Numbered from the stretch's first letter, positions 16,193-24,770 are shown. The stretch is 64,000 nt of DNA from Pseudomonas fluorescens (GCF_902497785.1 NZ_CABVHK010000013.1:154281-218280), one strand, 5' to 3'. Numbers and translations are program-made. The notes: generated from the sequence alone by a model not told the origin.

Positions 16193-18310
16193 TTAGAAAC
16201 TCATGTCCACCTTGGTCCAGAGCGTTCGCCCCGGCTCTTTAATGGCTTGCGGGTCATTGGCCGGGTAGCCGAAACCGGCGTTGCCGGCCAGGTTCAAGTG
16301 CTCGGCATAAGCCTTGCCGAACAGGTTGTCGACGCCGCTGCTGACCTTCCAGTGCTTGTTGATACGATAGGCGCCGTTGAGCGAGAACACGCCAAAACCC
16401 GAGGTTTTGTCGAAGTCCTTGCCGACCACGTTGCCCTTGTTCTGGTCAATGCGGTTTTGCGCGGCGACCACTCTCCACAGTGCGCCGGCGCTCCAATTGT
16501 CTTCGCTGTAGGTCAGGCCGAATCGCGCGTCCAGCGGCGGCATTTGCGGCAGCGCATTGCCGTCGCTGCTGTTCTTGCCCCAGGCGTAGGCCAGGGTGGC
16601 GTCGGCCTTCCAGTTCGACGTCAGTTTGTAAGCGGCCCCGAGTTCGCCGCCCATGATCCGCGCGTCGATGTTCTCGGCTTGCGAGGTCATGCCCATCATG
16701 CCGGGCCGGTAGTTGAACAGGATGTAATCGCGCACTTGCCCGACGTAACCCGAAGCCCAGGCTTCGAGGTCTTCGGTCTTGTATTGCAGGCCGAAGTCGA
16801 GCTGGGTGGTTTTCTCGGGTTTGATCGAATCGAAGGCGTTCACCGAGCCGACGGGGCCGGCGTTTGGGGAAAACAGCTCCCAGTAATCCGGGAAACGCTG
16901 GGTGTGGCCAAGGCCTGCATAGAGGGTGGTCGGGCTGTCGGCCAGGTCATGCTCATAACGGATGAAGCCGCTGGGCAGGGTGTCGGCGCGGGTATGGTCG
17001 GCGGTCGGGTTGGCGCGGGTCATCATTCCGGAACCGGTGGTTTGCCGGAAGTCCTTGGCCGAGGCACGGTCCAGGCGTGCGCCGGTGATCAGCCGGTCAC
17101 GGTCGGCGGCATACCAGGTCAGTTCGCTGAACACCCCGTAGTTATGGAAATCGGCGTCCTTGGTGTACGGCAGGTTTTTATAGGTGTCGATGCCCATGCT
17201 GCTGCGTTGACGGTGCTCGTTGGTCTGCGCATCGATGCCGCTGATCAACTGCACATCGGCCCAGCGCCAAGTGGCTTTGATCCGTGCGCCGAGGGTGCGG
17301 CGGTCAACGTTGGAGGCCATCGGGCCGGCCATCATCCCGGTGCCCGACGGCCTGCGCAGGGTGTAGTTGTCCATCACGTGGTCGGCGTAGTTGTAGTAAA
17401 TCTGCGCTTCGACCTTGTCCAGCACGTCGCCGATGCCGGATTTTTCGAAGCGCAGGCCCAGGCTTTCGCGCAAGAATTGTGAACCGTCCATGCCGCGCCC
17501 GGCGTAACGCGCTTCGCCATCGCCCTTGCCAGCGGTCAGTTCCAGCAGCGTGTCGGCGTCCGGGGTCCAGCCAACGGCGACGTCGCCGTTCCACTTGTCA
17601 TAACGCGAGCCCACGGTGTCGTTGTTGCCGTCCCGGTAATCGTCGGAATGCGCGGTGTTGCCGATCACCCGTACGTAACCCAGAGGCCCGCCTGCCGCGG
17701 CGTCCACTACTTTGTCGAAGCGGCCGTTGGAACCGGCCAGGACGCTGGCGTTCACCCGTGTACCGAGTTCGCCGAAGCTTTCCGGCTCACGGTCAAACAG
17801 GACGGTGCCGGCCGACGCGCCCGGTCCCCACAGCACGGTTTGCGGACCTTTGATGACCGTGAGTTTGTCGTAGGTTTCCGGCGAGATGTAGGAGGTCGGT
17901 GCGTCCATCCGGCCGGGGCAGGCGCCGAGCATCATGCTGCCGTTGGTGAGGATATTCAGGCGCGAGCCGAACATGCCGCGCAACACCGGATCGCCGTTGG
18001 TGCCGCCGTTGCGCACGAGGGCGAAGCCGGGGATGGTTTTCAGATAATCACCTCCGTCGCTGGCCGGCACCGGTTGGCGCGGGTCCTTGGGGTTGGTGAC
18101 GATGGTCAGCGGCGAACTCGGCGCGATGGCGGTAATTACCGTCGGGCTCAGTTCTTCAGTGTGGCCGGCGTGATCATCGGCCAGCACCATCGGTGTCAGC
18201 AGCGCGCCGCAAAGAACGGCGGTAGCGTGCCTGAAACGGACGCGTGTTTCGTTCAGGGCAAAAGAAGCCTGGGCAGAACCCAAGCGTGTGTCAGCAGAAA
18301 ACCTGGACAT
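16193..18310 (-). CDS. oprC: TonB-dependent copper receptor OprC
   Basis: Outer-membrane beta-barrel receptor of 705 residues. The signal peptide ends near VLA (residues 42-44); the TonB plug covers roughly residues 55-175 (IKGPQTVLWGPGASAG), then the barrel, ending in the aromatic residue F. The copper-binding motif of OprC is present: C131-x3-M135 (C-P-G-R-M) and H311-x-M313 (H-V-M), with the same 180-residue spacing I recall for P. aeruginosa OprC. Start ATG 18310 has GGAA 6 nt upstream; the open frame further up is repeat sequence. It lies downstream of DUF2946 and PCuAC genes, forming a copper uptake module. Confidence 0.93.
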   Translation of the reverse strand: MSRFSADTRLGSAQASFALNETRVRFRHATAVLCGALLTPMVLADDHAGHTEELSPTVITAIAPSSPLTIVTNPKDPRQPVPASDGGDYLKTIPGFALVRNGGTNGDPVLRGMFGSRLNILTNGSMMLGACPGRMDAPTSYISPETYDKLTVIKGPQTVLWGPGASAGTVLFDREPESFGELGTRVNASVLAGSNGRFDKVVDAAAGGPLGYVRVIGNTAHSDDYRDGNNDTVGSRYDKWNGDVAVGWTPDADTLLELTAGKGDGEARYAGRGMDGSQFLRESLGLRFEKSGIGDVLDKVEAQIYYNYADHVMDNYTLRRPSGTGMMAGPMASNVDRRTLGARIKATWRWADVQLISGIDAQTNEHRQRSSMGIDTYKNLPYTKDADFHNYGVFSELTWYAADRDRLITGARLDRASAKDFRQTTGSGMMTRANPTADHTRADTLPSGFIRYEHDLADSPTTLYAGLGHTQRFPDYWELFSPNAGPVGSVNAFDSIKPEKTTQLDFGLQYKTEDLEAWASGYVGQVRDYILFNYRPGMMGMTSQAENIDARIMGGELGAAYKLTSNWKADATLAYAWGKNSSDGNALPQMPPLDARFGLTYSEDNWSAGALWRVVAAQNRIDQNKGNVVGKDFDKTSGFGVFSLNGAYRINKHWKVSSGVDNLFGKAYAEHLNLAGNAGFGYPANDPQAIKEPGRTLWTKVDMSF

Positions 18311-18362
18311 GACAATTTCCATCGAACAGTCGTAAACGACACGGCCGGCAGCCTGCGCATTC

Positions 18363-18488
18363 CCTGTGGGAGGGAGCTTGTGTGGCGAGGGAGCTTGCTC
18401 CCGCTTGAGTGCGCAGCACTCATAAAAAGGGGCCGCTACGCAGCCCAGCGGGAGCAAGCTCCCTCGCCACACAAGCTCTCTCCCACAG
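18363..18488. repeat. REPIN-like inverted repeat
   Basis: CCTGTGGGAGGGAGCTTGTG and TGGCGAGGGAGCTTGCTCCC at the left match CGGGAGCAAGCTCCCTCGCC and CAAGCTCTCTCCCACAGG at the right. It lies upstream of oprC and fills most of the gap to the DUF2946 gene. Confidence 0.9.
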
Positions 18489-18531
18489 GTTGCTTTGGCT
18501 GTCTTCAGAACCGTGTGAGATTGGGTGGTGT

Positions 18532-18984
18532 TTACGCGACGACAGGCGGGGCGCGGGTGCGGGCGCCGGGGAAGAAGGATTGCCGGGCATGGCCCAGGCG
18601 TGTGGCGGGGGTGTTGAAGGTGGTGGCTGCCGGCGTATCGAACGCAATGAAAGACTGGCCGCCGGTCAGCGCCGGGCAATTAAATAGCAGGTTGCAATAG
18701 CCGCACTTTTCCCAGATTGCGTGATGGGAGGTTTTGGGTGGGCAGTGCTCGGCGGCGGGTTGGGCGTCGTGACCGGTGTGGTCCATCGCCTCCATGCTCA
18801 TGTCCATCGACATGTTCATGGAGGCGCTCATCAGAGCGGAGGCGCGCTGATCCATCGGCATCGACTGGGAAATCAGCGGGCCGATGAAAATCATCAACAT
18901 GGCGAACAGGCTGATCCAGCTGCCGCGGGTCAGGTGCAAAGCCTGACGACGGGGGGCGGATGACCTGACGCTAAGCGGTCGCAT
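18532..18984 (-). CDS. DUF2946 protein, Met/His-rich
   Basis: A 150-residue protein with one membrane or signal segment (SWISLFAMLMIFIGPLIS), then a Met-rich stretch (SASMNMSMDMSMEAMDHTGHD, quoted as MNMSMDMSMEAMDHTGHD), an HCPP and a CGYCNLLFNCP cysteine cluster, and an Arg/Pro tail. The pattern fits DUF2946, whose genes sit beside copper genes in Pseudomonas. The Met, His and Cys clusters suggest periplasmic copper binding, which is inference. It lies between the PCuAC chaperone (21 nt) and oprC. Confidence 0.82.
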   Translation of the reverse strand: MRPLSVRSSAPRRQALHLTRGSWISLFAMLMIFIGPLISQSMPMDQRASALMSASMNMSMDMSMEAMDHTGHDAQPAAEHCPPKTSHHAIWEKCGYCNLLFNCPALTGGQSFIAFDTPAATTFNTPATRLGHARQSFFPGARTRAPPVVA

Positions 18985-19005
18985 GGGCGTATTCAGCGCT
19001 GGCGA

Positions 19006-19485
19006 TTACGGTTTGTGCGCATGCGCTTGCAGGCCGTCCGGCGCGGTTTTCTGCACCGTAACGTCAACCGTCACCGCGCCGGACTTCTCGAAATGCATCG
19101 TCAACGGGAAGCGCTTGCCGTCGCTCAGCAGGCTGCGATCTTTCAGTTCCAGCAACATGACGTGATACGCCATCGGTGCAAAAGTGACGTTGCCTCCGGC
19201 CGGAATTTCGACGGCGGGCACCTGCTGCATTTTCATCAGATCGTGTTGCATCACATGCTCGTGCAACTGCGCAATGCCGGCAATCGGCGAGTCGACGCTG
19301 AGCAGGCGGTCAGCCGTTTTTCCGGTGTTTTGAATCACAAAATACGCCGCAACGGTCGGCGCATTCGGTGGCAGCTCTTGCGACCACGGATGGGCGATTT
19401 CAAGCGCGCCAGCCTTGTATTCATGGGCATTGGCAAAGCAGGCAGGCAGCAGCAACGCAGCCAGAACGATGAGTTTGTTCAACAT
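19006..19485 (-). CDS. Periplasmic copper chaperone PCu(A)C
   Basis: A 159-residue protein with a signal peptide (LIVLAALLLPACFANA) and a cupredoxin-like PCuAC domain. The copper ligands of the H(M)x10Mx21HxM motif are visible: HEHVMQHDLMKMQQV, then APMAYHVMLLELK. A second His-containing tail (AHAHKP) follows. PCuAC proteins carry Cu(I) to cytochrome oxidase. I chose ATG 19485 because GGAG lies 7 nt upstream and the signal peptide starts there. It lies between two DUF2946 genes. Confidence 0.93.
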   Translation of the reverse strand: MLNKLIVLAALLLPACFANAHEYKAGALEIAHPWSQELPPNAPTVAAYFVIQNTGKTADRLLSVDSPIAGIAQLHEHVMQHDLMKMQQVPAVEIPAGGNVTFAPMAYHVMLLELKDRSLLSDGKRFPLTMHFEKSGAVTVDVTVQKTAPDGLQAHAHKP

Positions 19486-19533
19486 GGCAATTCTCCGGAA
19501 ACGATTCAAAACGCAGTCAATTGCGAGAAGGCA

Positions 19534-19932
19534 TCACACCAGAGGGGAAGCGCGGGGGTTGAGGCTCGGCCATTGCTGGCGTGGAGCAGGGTGATCGATT
19601 GAGGCTGCGGGCAGGCTTCGATTGGCCTCGAAACGCGCGAAGTACAACTGCGGCACATGCCCGGGCAATGCCACCAGCGGTGCAGAGCCGGAGCAACACC
19701 AGCAATGCTGCATGTTGGAATGTTCGTCATTCTGCGCAGGGTTCTGGTCGATCGTGCCCAGAGACGTTGCCACCATCTTGGTGCCACCGGACGAACAGAA
19801 ACTGCCCCACATCACCTGCTCGACCGGCGAATTCGCCGTCCGCGCCATCGCTCCGCTCATCGGCATGGCGAGCATGTTGAACAGCACTGCGAAGCAGGCT
19901 ATCCAGGCAAATGCGAGCCGTTGTCGAGACAT
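19534..19932 (-). CDS. DUF2946 protein
   Basis: A 132-residue protein with an N-terminal hydrophobic segment (FAWIACFAVLFNMLAMPMSG) and the DUF2946 pattern of Met and Cys residues (SNMQHCWCCSGS), followed by a Pro-rich tail. It is the first gene of the leftward copper module. It likely lies in the periplasm or inner membrane and may bind copper; its exact role is unknown. A nested inverted repeat lies just upstream of its start. Confidence 0.82.
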   Translation of the reverse strand: MSRQRLAFAWIACFAVLFNMLAMPMSGAMARTANSPVEQVMWGSFCSSGGTKMVATSLGTIDQNPAQNDEHSNMQHCWCCSGSAPLVALPGHVPQLYFARFEANRSLPAASIDHPAPRQQWPSLNPRASPLV

Positions 19933-19955
19933 GGGACAGATCCGGTCAGGTGGGC

Positions 19956-19982
19956 GATCAGGCGCGGCTATTTAGCCTGATC
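19956..19982 (-). promoter_or_regulatory. Nested inverted repeat upstream of the copper module
   Basis: GATCAGGC (19956-19963) and GCCTGATC (19975-19982) form perfect 8-bp arms around 11 nt. Inside it on the minus strand, GGCTA-AA-TAGCC is a second perfect palindrome that shares bases with the outer arm. It is centred about 37 nt before the ATG of the first copper gene, where an operator could lie. It could instead be a hairpin ending the antitoxin transcript, but no T-run follows. Confidence 0.45.
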
Positions 19983-20028
19983 AATGCCGATAAGTAAAAA
20001 AGCGGCGTGCGGTTTGGTGTCGCAGTGC

Positions 20029-20319
20029 TCAGATCGCAGTGGCATGTAACCGCAGACCCAGCGCTTTCATAACCTTCATGATAGTCGCGAATTCCGGATT
20101 GCCTGTGCTGCTCAATGCTTTATACAAACTCTCGCGGCCCAAGCCTGCATCACGTGCAACCTGTGTCATTCCCTGCGCTCTTGCTATGTCGTTGAGCGCC
20201 GCCCGTATCAAAACTCCATCGCCGGCATCCTCTTCAAAGCAAGCGTCCAGATAAGCAGCCATCTCCTCGGGTGTTTTGAGAAACTCGGCGGCATCGAAAC
20301 GGGTGAATTGTTCGGCCAT
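20029..20319 (-). CDS. HigA-like antitoxin (HTH addiction-module antidote)
   Basis: A 96-residue protein with an N-terminal FDAAEFLKTPEEMAAYLDAC segment and a helix-turn-helix around AQGMTQVARDAGLGRESLYKAL. This is the layout of the 'probable addiction module antidote' family, related to HigA. It would bind the toxin and repress their shared promoter. It follows the toxin gene by 3 nt; toxin-first order is typical of HigBA-type modules. Confidence 0.9.
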   Translation of the reverse strand: MAEQFTRFDAAEFLKTPEEMAAYLDACFEEDAGDGVLIRAALNDIARAQGMTQVARDAGLGRESLYKALSSTGNPEFATIMKVMKALGLRLHATAI

Positions 20320-20322
20320 GAT

Positions 20323-20625
20323 CTACTCCTCATTACCGATGTTTTGCGCCATCTGAATAGCGCGTTTGATATCTCGTTTTTGAGTCGATTTATCGCCACC
20401 AACCAGCAGCAGGTAAACAATTTCACCTCGGCGAGTGAAATACATCCGGTAGCCCGGACCGTGATGAACCCGCATTTCATAGACGGATTCACCTACGGGT
20501 TCGCAATCGCCAAAATTGCCATGTTCGGCTGCCCGGAGTCGGGCAATGATCCTGGCTTTTCCGATGGTGTCTCTCAGGCAGTCGAGCCAATCGGCAAATG
20601 CTTTGGATCGTTCGAAGTCGATCAT
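20323..20625 (-). CDS. RelE/ParE-superfamily toxin (HigB-like)
   Basis: A 100-residue basic protein: FERSKAFADWLDCLRDTIGK, IIARLRAAEHGNFGD, VYEMRVHHGPGYRMYFTRRG, LLLVGGDKSTQKRDI. This is the 'addiction module killer protein' family of the RelE/ParE superfamily, which contains both mRNA interferases and gyrase poisons. ATG 20625 (MIDFERS) fits the family N-terminus, although the nearest purine-rich stretch (GGAA) is 11 nt upstream. The longer open frame to 20811 has no family support. Confidence 0.88.
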   Translation of the reverse strand: MIDFERSKAFADWLDCLRDTIGKARIIARLRAAEHGNFGDCEPVGESVYEMRVHHGPGYRMYFTRRGEIVYLLLVGGDKSTQKRDIKRAIQMAQNIGNEE

Positions 20626-20814
20626 GTCGGATCGTATTCCTTGGGATACATATTGGCAAGCAACCCTTTCCTCGACTCGCGTTGGGTTGTTCCTGAAGAA
20701 TCGAGTCTTTGCTTGGAGGATTCGAAGGAACGGGAATATAGGATTGAAGCTATTGGAGGTACAGTCGGCGCTTTCCGGGAGTGTTGCGGGCAAAGCAACC
20801 GAACTCAGCATGTC

Positions 20815-21543
20815 TCAAGAAAGGTCTGACGCAGATAGGGCAATCACCAAGTCACCTACACTGCCAAACTCCCGATCCACCCCCACCAACACCGGCCGCT
20901 TCAACACCAGCACCGGCACCCCACGCTCGCGCGCCACTTCCAGTTTCGGTTCGGTGGCGGTGCTGCCGCTGTTTTTGCTGATCAGCACATCAATCTGCTT
21001 CCGTTCAAACAGCTCGCGTTCATCGTTGATCAGGAACGGCCCGCGTGCGCCGATCACTTCGCAGCGCTGGTTACCGGGATACACGTCCAGGGCGCGTAAT
21101 GTCCAGAATTGCTCTGGCGGGATTTCGTGCAGGTGTTGCAAGGGTTCGCGGCCGAGGGTGAACAGGGGGCGGCGGAAGGGTTCAAGTGCTTCGATCAACT
21201 CGGCCCAGTCGCTGACTTCGCGCCAGTCATCCCCGGTTTGCGGTTGCCAGGCCGGGCGCCTGAGTGCCCAGCAGGGAATGCCGGTCAGCTGCGCGGCGGT
21301 CGCGGCGTTCTGGCTGATTTGCGCGGCATAGGGATGCGTCGCGTCGAGCAGCAGGCCGATGGATTGATCATGGATGAACTGCGCCAGACCGTCTGCGCCG
21401 CCGAAACCACCGACCCGGACCTGGCACGTCAAATCGGTCGGTACCCGCCCGACGCCGGCCAGGCTGTAAATGTGTTGTGGCCCCAGCGTGCGGGCGATGG
21501 CCAGTGCTTCCGTGACGCCGCCGAGCAGCAAGATGCGCTTCAT
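20815..21543 (-). CDS. cobK: Precorrin-6A reductase
   Basis: CobK reduces precorrin-6A with NADPH in corrin ring synthesis. The 242-residue product has the family's N-terminal ILLLGGVTEALAIA nucleotide loop, LLLDATHPYAAQISQNA, and the C-terminal VLISKNSGSTATEPKL and VLVLKRP blocks. It is the last gene of the leftward cobL-cbiD-cobK group; its ATG overlaps the cbiD stop by 4 nt. Confidence 0.95.
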   Translation of the reverse strand: MKRILLLGGVTEALAIARTLGPQHIYSLAGVGRVPTDLTCQVRVGGFGGADGLAQFIHDQSIGLLLDATHPYAAQISQNAATAAQLTGIPCWALRRPAWQPQTGDDWREVSDWAELIEALEPFRRPLFTLGREPLQHLHEIPPEQFWTLRALDVYPGNQRCEVIGARGPFLINDERELFERKQIDVLISKNSGSTATEPKLEVARERGVPVLVLKRPVLVGVDREFGSVGDLVIALSASDLS

Positions 21544-22637
21544 TGAAAAGTACCCGCATGGCCGACAATCGCGCCCTGGCGATCGATGGCAAACACTTCG
21601 ATCTCAACCTGCGCCGGCACCACGCTGCGCGCAAAGGCCAAGGCGTGCCGGCACACCGCATCGCCGAGCGCGATGCCGGCGGCGCTGGCCATCGCCAGGG
21701 CCTGCTGGCTGGTGTTGGCCTCGCGCATCGCTTGTTGCAAGGCTTGATCGGCGCCGACGGCTGCGGCCCATTCGGCGAGTTGCGGCAGGTCGATACTCGA
21801 ATGCCGGCTGTGCAAATCCATGTGCCCGGCTGCGAGTTTGCTGATCTTGCCAAAGCCGCCGCACAGGCTGAGTTTAGCCACAGGCACTTTACGCAAGTGT
21901 TTGAGCACGGCGCCGACGAAGTCGCCCATTTCGATCAGGGCGATTTCCGGCAGGTTGTAGACGCGGCGCATGGTGTCTTCGCTGGCATTGCCGGTGCACG
22001 CGGCAATGTGCAGATAACCGTTGGTTTTCGCCACGTCGATGCCCTGATGGATCGAGGCAATGTATGCCGCGCAGGAAAACGGCCGGACGATGCCGCTGGT
22101 GCCGAGTATCGACAAGCCGCCGAGAATGCCCAGCCGCGGGTTCATGGTTTTCAGGGCGAGCGCCTCACCGCCTTCGACGTTCACCGTCACCGCGAAACCG
22201 CCGCGATAGCCAAGCTCCTGCGCGAGCGTGGTCAAGTGATCGCTGATCATCTTTCGCGGCACCGGGTTGATCGCCGGTTCGCCGACGCCCAGCACCAGCC
22301 CTGGCCGGGTGACCGTGCCGACACCGCGACCGGCGCTGAAACGAACGCCCGGTTCTGCGACCAATCGCACTTGAGAGTAGAGCAGTGCGCCGTGAGTCAC
22401 GTCCGGATCGTCGCCGGCGTCCTTGATCGTGCCAGCCTCTGCGCCGTCAGCCAGCAACCGACAGAATTCCAGACGCATCTGCACCTGCTTGCCTTTTGGC
22501 AGGACGATCTCGACGGCGTCCGCGCTCGGGCCGCCGAGCAGTAATCGGGCGGCGGCGAGGCTGGTAGCGGTGGCGCAGCTGCCTGTGGTCAGGCCGCTGC
22601 GCAGGGGGGCGGGGGTTTCGGCGGTTTCGTCACGCAT
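21540..22637 (-). CDS. cbiD: Cobalt-precorrin-5B C1-methyltransferase CbiD
   Basis: CbiD adds the C1 methyl group. The 365-residue protein carries LRSGLTTGSCATATSLAAA near the start, GVGTVTRPGL, LGILGGLSILGTSGIVRPFS and the C-terminal SLCGGFGKISKLAAGHMDLHS (quoted in part). The ATG at 22637 overlaps the cobL stop by 8 nt; no strong ribosome-binding site is visible, and an in-frame ATG at 22655 is an alternative. CbiD is typical of the anaerobic pathway yet lies here among aerobic-type cob genes, as in P. aeruginosa. No cobF is present in this window. Confidence 0.94.
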   Translation of the reverse strand: MRDETAETPAPLRSGLTTGSCATATSLAAARLLLGGPSADAVEIVLPKGKQVQMRLEFCRLLADGAEAGTIKDAGDDPDVTHGALLYSQVRLVAEPGVRFSAGRGVGTVTRPGLVLGVGEPAINPVPRKMISDHLTTLAQELGYRGGFAVTVNVEGGEALALKTMNPRLGILGGLSILGTSGIVRPFSCAAYIASIHQGIDVAKTNGYLHIAACTGNASEDTMRRVYNLPEIALIEMGDFVGAVLKHLRKVPVAKLSLCGGFGKISKLAAGHMDLHSRHSSIDLPQLAEWAAAVGADQALQQAMREANTSQQALAMASAAGIALGDAVCRHALAFARSVVPAQVEIEVFAIDRQGAIVGHAGTFQ

Positions 22638-23841
22638 CGAAAGGCTTGACCACATCGAGCAAGGTAATCGGCAGTGCCTGACGCCACGTGTCAAAGTCGC
22701 CCAGCGGCTGCGCCTGGGCAATATGAAGGCGCGTCAGCTCGCCGCCGTGCTGTTCGCGCCAGGCCATCAGGGTCATTTCACTTTGCAGCGTGACGGCGTT
22801 GGCGATCAGACGGCCGCCGGGTTTCAACTGAGCCCAGCACGTTTCCAGCACGCCCTCGCGCGTGACGCCGCCGCCAATGAAAATCGCATCCGGGCGTTCA
22901 AGCCCGGTCAGCGCCTGGGGTGCCTTGCCACGAATCAGTTGCAAGCCTGGCACGCCGAGCGCGTCGCGGTTGTGTTCGATCAACAGCTGTCGGCCCTCAT
23001 CGGCCTCGATGGCCAGAGCCCGGCAACTCGGGTGGGCGCGCATCCATTCGACACCGATCGAGCCGCTGCCGGCGCCGACATCCCACAACAATTCACCCGG
23101 CACCGGCGCGAGGCGTGCCAGGGTGATTGCCCGCACATCGCGTTTGGTCAGTTGACCATCATGTTTGAAAGCTGAGTCCGGCAAGCCGGCCAGGCGCGAC
23201 AGGCGCGGCGTGTTCGGCCCGGCAATGCATTCGATGGCGATCAGGTTCAGATCGGCGATCAGCGGATCGGCCCACTCCTGGGCGACGCCTTCGATTCGCC
23301 GTTCGGCCTCGCCACCCAGATGTTCCAGCACGGTGAGGCGGCTCGGCCCAAAACCGCGTTCGCGTAACAACGCCGCAATCGCCGCCGGGCTTTGGCCATC
23401 GTTGCTGAGCACCAGCAGACGAACGCCGCTGAACAACTGCGCGGTGAGCGCCGCAATTGGCCGCGCGACGACTGACAGCGTGACGACATCCTGCAACGGC
23501 CATCCCATCCGCGCAGCGGCCAGAGAGCAGGACGAGGGCGCCGGCAGGATCAGCATTTCGTCGCCGGGCAATTGCCGGGCGAGGCTGGCGCCGACGCCGA
23601 AGAACATCGGGTCGCCGCTGGCCAATACGCAGACGGGTTCGCCACGCAGGGCCAGTACCGCGTCGAGAGAGAACGGACTCGGCCAGTGTTGGCGTTCGCT
23701 GCGGATGCACGTGGGCAGCAGATCGAGCTGGCGTTGAGCGCCGACGATTTTTGACGCGCGTAGCAGGGCGTGTCGGGCATTTTTGCCCAGACCCTTGAAG
23801 CCGTCTTCACCGATACCTACTACCGTCAGCCAGGGTGTCAT
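22630..23841 (-). CDS. cobL: Precorrin-6B C5,15-methyltransferase (decarboxylating)
   Basis: Two-domain CobL, 403 residues. The N-terminal CbiE-like domain holds VVGIGEDGFKGLG, LASGDPMFFGVGASLAR and an SLAAARMGWPLQD segment. The C-terminal CbiT-like domain has the SAM motif LLWDVGAGSGSIGVEW and the PDAIFIGGGVTREG block. It methylates C5 and C15 and decarboxylates the C12 acetate side chain. Start ATG 23841 has GAGG 6 nt upstream. It is the first gene of the leftward arm of the cob cluster. Confidence 0.95.
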   Translation of the reverse strand: MTPWLTVVGIGEDGFKGLGKNARHALLRASKIVGAQRQLDLLPTCIRSERQHWPSPFSLDAVLALRGEPVCVLASGDPMFFGVGASLARQLPGDEMLILPAPSSCSLAAARMGWPLQDVVTLSVVARPIAALTAQLFSGVRLLVLSNDGQSPAAIAALLRERGFGPSRLTVLEHLGGEAERRIEGVAQEWADPLIADLNLIAIECIAGPNTPRLSRLAGLPDSAFKHDGQLTKRDVRAITLARLAPVPGELLWDVGAGSGSIGVEWMRAHPSCRALAIEADEGRQLLIEHNRDALGVPGLQLIRGKAPQALTGLERPDAIFIGGGVTREGVLETCWAQLKPGGRLIANAVTLQSEMTLMAWREQHGGELTRLHIAQAQPLGDFDTWRQALPITLLDVVKPFDA

Positions 23842-24025
23842 GCCGTTCCTCAAAACCGCGTCGATCTTCGAAGGCGGCATGATAGCGCGGCTTCCTTGAA
23901 CTGACTTCCTTCTATTCACCACTTCGAGCGCGTGCGAAATCAAATGTCGAGTATGTTTTTTTATTCAACGGAATTTTTTGTTAGGGTGGTTTTTCAATTG
24001 AAGCCAGGATGGCAGGTAATAAAAA
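23842..24025. other. Divergent intergenic region between cobL and an unrecognised gene
   Basis: This 184-nt region is AT-rich near its right end (runs of T around 23957-23988) and must hold promoters for both directions. I see no cobalamin riboswitch (no GCCACTG B12 box in a suitable fold). Confidence 0.4.
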
Positions 24026-24703
24026 ATGGAACAGGAAATTGATGTCGCATTTATAAAAAGAGACTTCTCGGTCGAGCCCGAAAGTGCTTCCGTACTTGAT
24101 GACAACTTGATGGCGTTTTTTCCTGGCTTGTCCAGGCAAGATAAACACTACATAAAAAACAGTCTTCGATGGGCTGAGCATCAAGCCGACCTTCGCTACA
24201 GCAGGAAACTTGACCCGGCCCAGTGGTTCGAACATCTGTCCGGCAGGCTCTGGTCCGTCGGCTGGAGTCTGGAGCACGCGCCGGTGCAGGTCGTTCAAAG
24301 CAACTATTCCGGCAGCCTCGTAGAGAGTTGGGCGAAGGCACTGTCTACGCAAGTCAGCAGGGCGAGGTTGCAGAAAATTAAAGATACGTTCGTCGCTCTG
24401 GAACATGATCGCTCTGCACTCGACTTGTTTGCCGAACGCGCTCAGCAGTCTGGAGACTTCCGTTTTTTACCGGCCGAATATAATCGTGCCAAAGAACTTG
24501 AAATCGTCGTCACCAATGTGCGGTTGCTCAGTACGAACTGGAGTTCGGCTTTTCTGTTTTGGGAGGTGGAGCATCCCGCCTCGCAACTGGACATTCGGGT
24601 GCGACGATTTTCCGCCAGGCCGCGCGAGATGGACAAGTACCGCGACATGCTCGCCGAAGCGGTGCGAGACATGAGGTTTTCCGAGCTTGAATTGAAGGTG
24701 TAA
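24026..24703 (+). CDS. Unrecognised protein, member A of a local three-protein family
   Basis: A soluble protein of 225 residues with no signal peptide or membrane segment. The N-terminal two thirds looks helical (GLSRQDKHYIKNSLRWAEHQ, W-F-E-H-L, W-S-V-G-W-S-L); the last third alternates like beta strands (LEIVVTNVRLL, AFLFWEVEH, DIRVRRFSA) and ends in a helix (YRDMLAEAVRDM). By eye it shares this order of segments with the proteins at 29505 and 30369. It sits alone between the two arms of the cob cluster, followed by a terminator. I do not recognise the family and assign no function. Confidence 0.75.
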   Translation: MEQEIDVAFIKRDFSVEPESASVLDDNLMAFFPGLSRQDKHYIKNSLRWAEHQADLRYSRKLDPAQWFEHLSGRLWSVGWSLEHAPVQVVQSNYSGSLVESWAKALSTQVSRARLQKIKDTFVALEHDRSALDLFAERAQQSGDFRFLPAEYNRAKELEIVVTNVRLLSTNWSSAFLFWEVEHPASQLDIRVRRFSARPREMDKYRDMLAEAVRDMRFSELELKV

Positions 24704-24708
24704 GCAGA

Positions 24709-24770
24709 CCGGTCGGAAGGGTTGGCTCATCCCGTCTCTCTGCGTAGAGGTATTCCGACCGGCAGTTTTT
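24709..24770 (+). terminator. Rho-independent terminator after the unrecognised gene
   Basis: CCGGTCGGAA (24709-24718) pairs perfectly with TTCCGACCGG (24753-24762), followed by CAGTTTTT. The loop is long (34 nt), but the stem and T-run fit a terminator that isolates this gene from cobG. Confidence 0.6.

Noticed and set aside
16190..17482. 430-codon plus-strand frame opposite oprC
   Set aside because: The receptor on the minus strand has a signal peptide, plug, barrel and copper motif; the plus frame has nothing recognisable.
20626..20811. N-terminal extension of the toxin to 20811
   Set aside because: The extra 62 residues do not resemble the toxin family, whose members start near M-I-D-F-E; the stretch is more likely promoter and leader.
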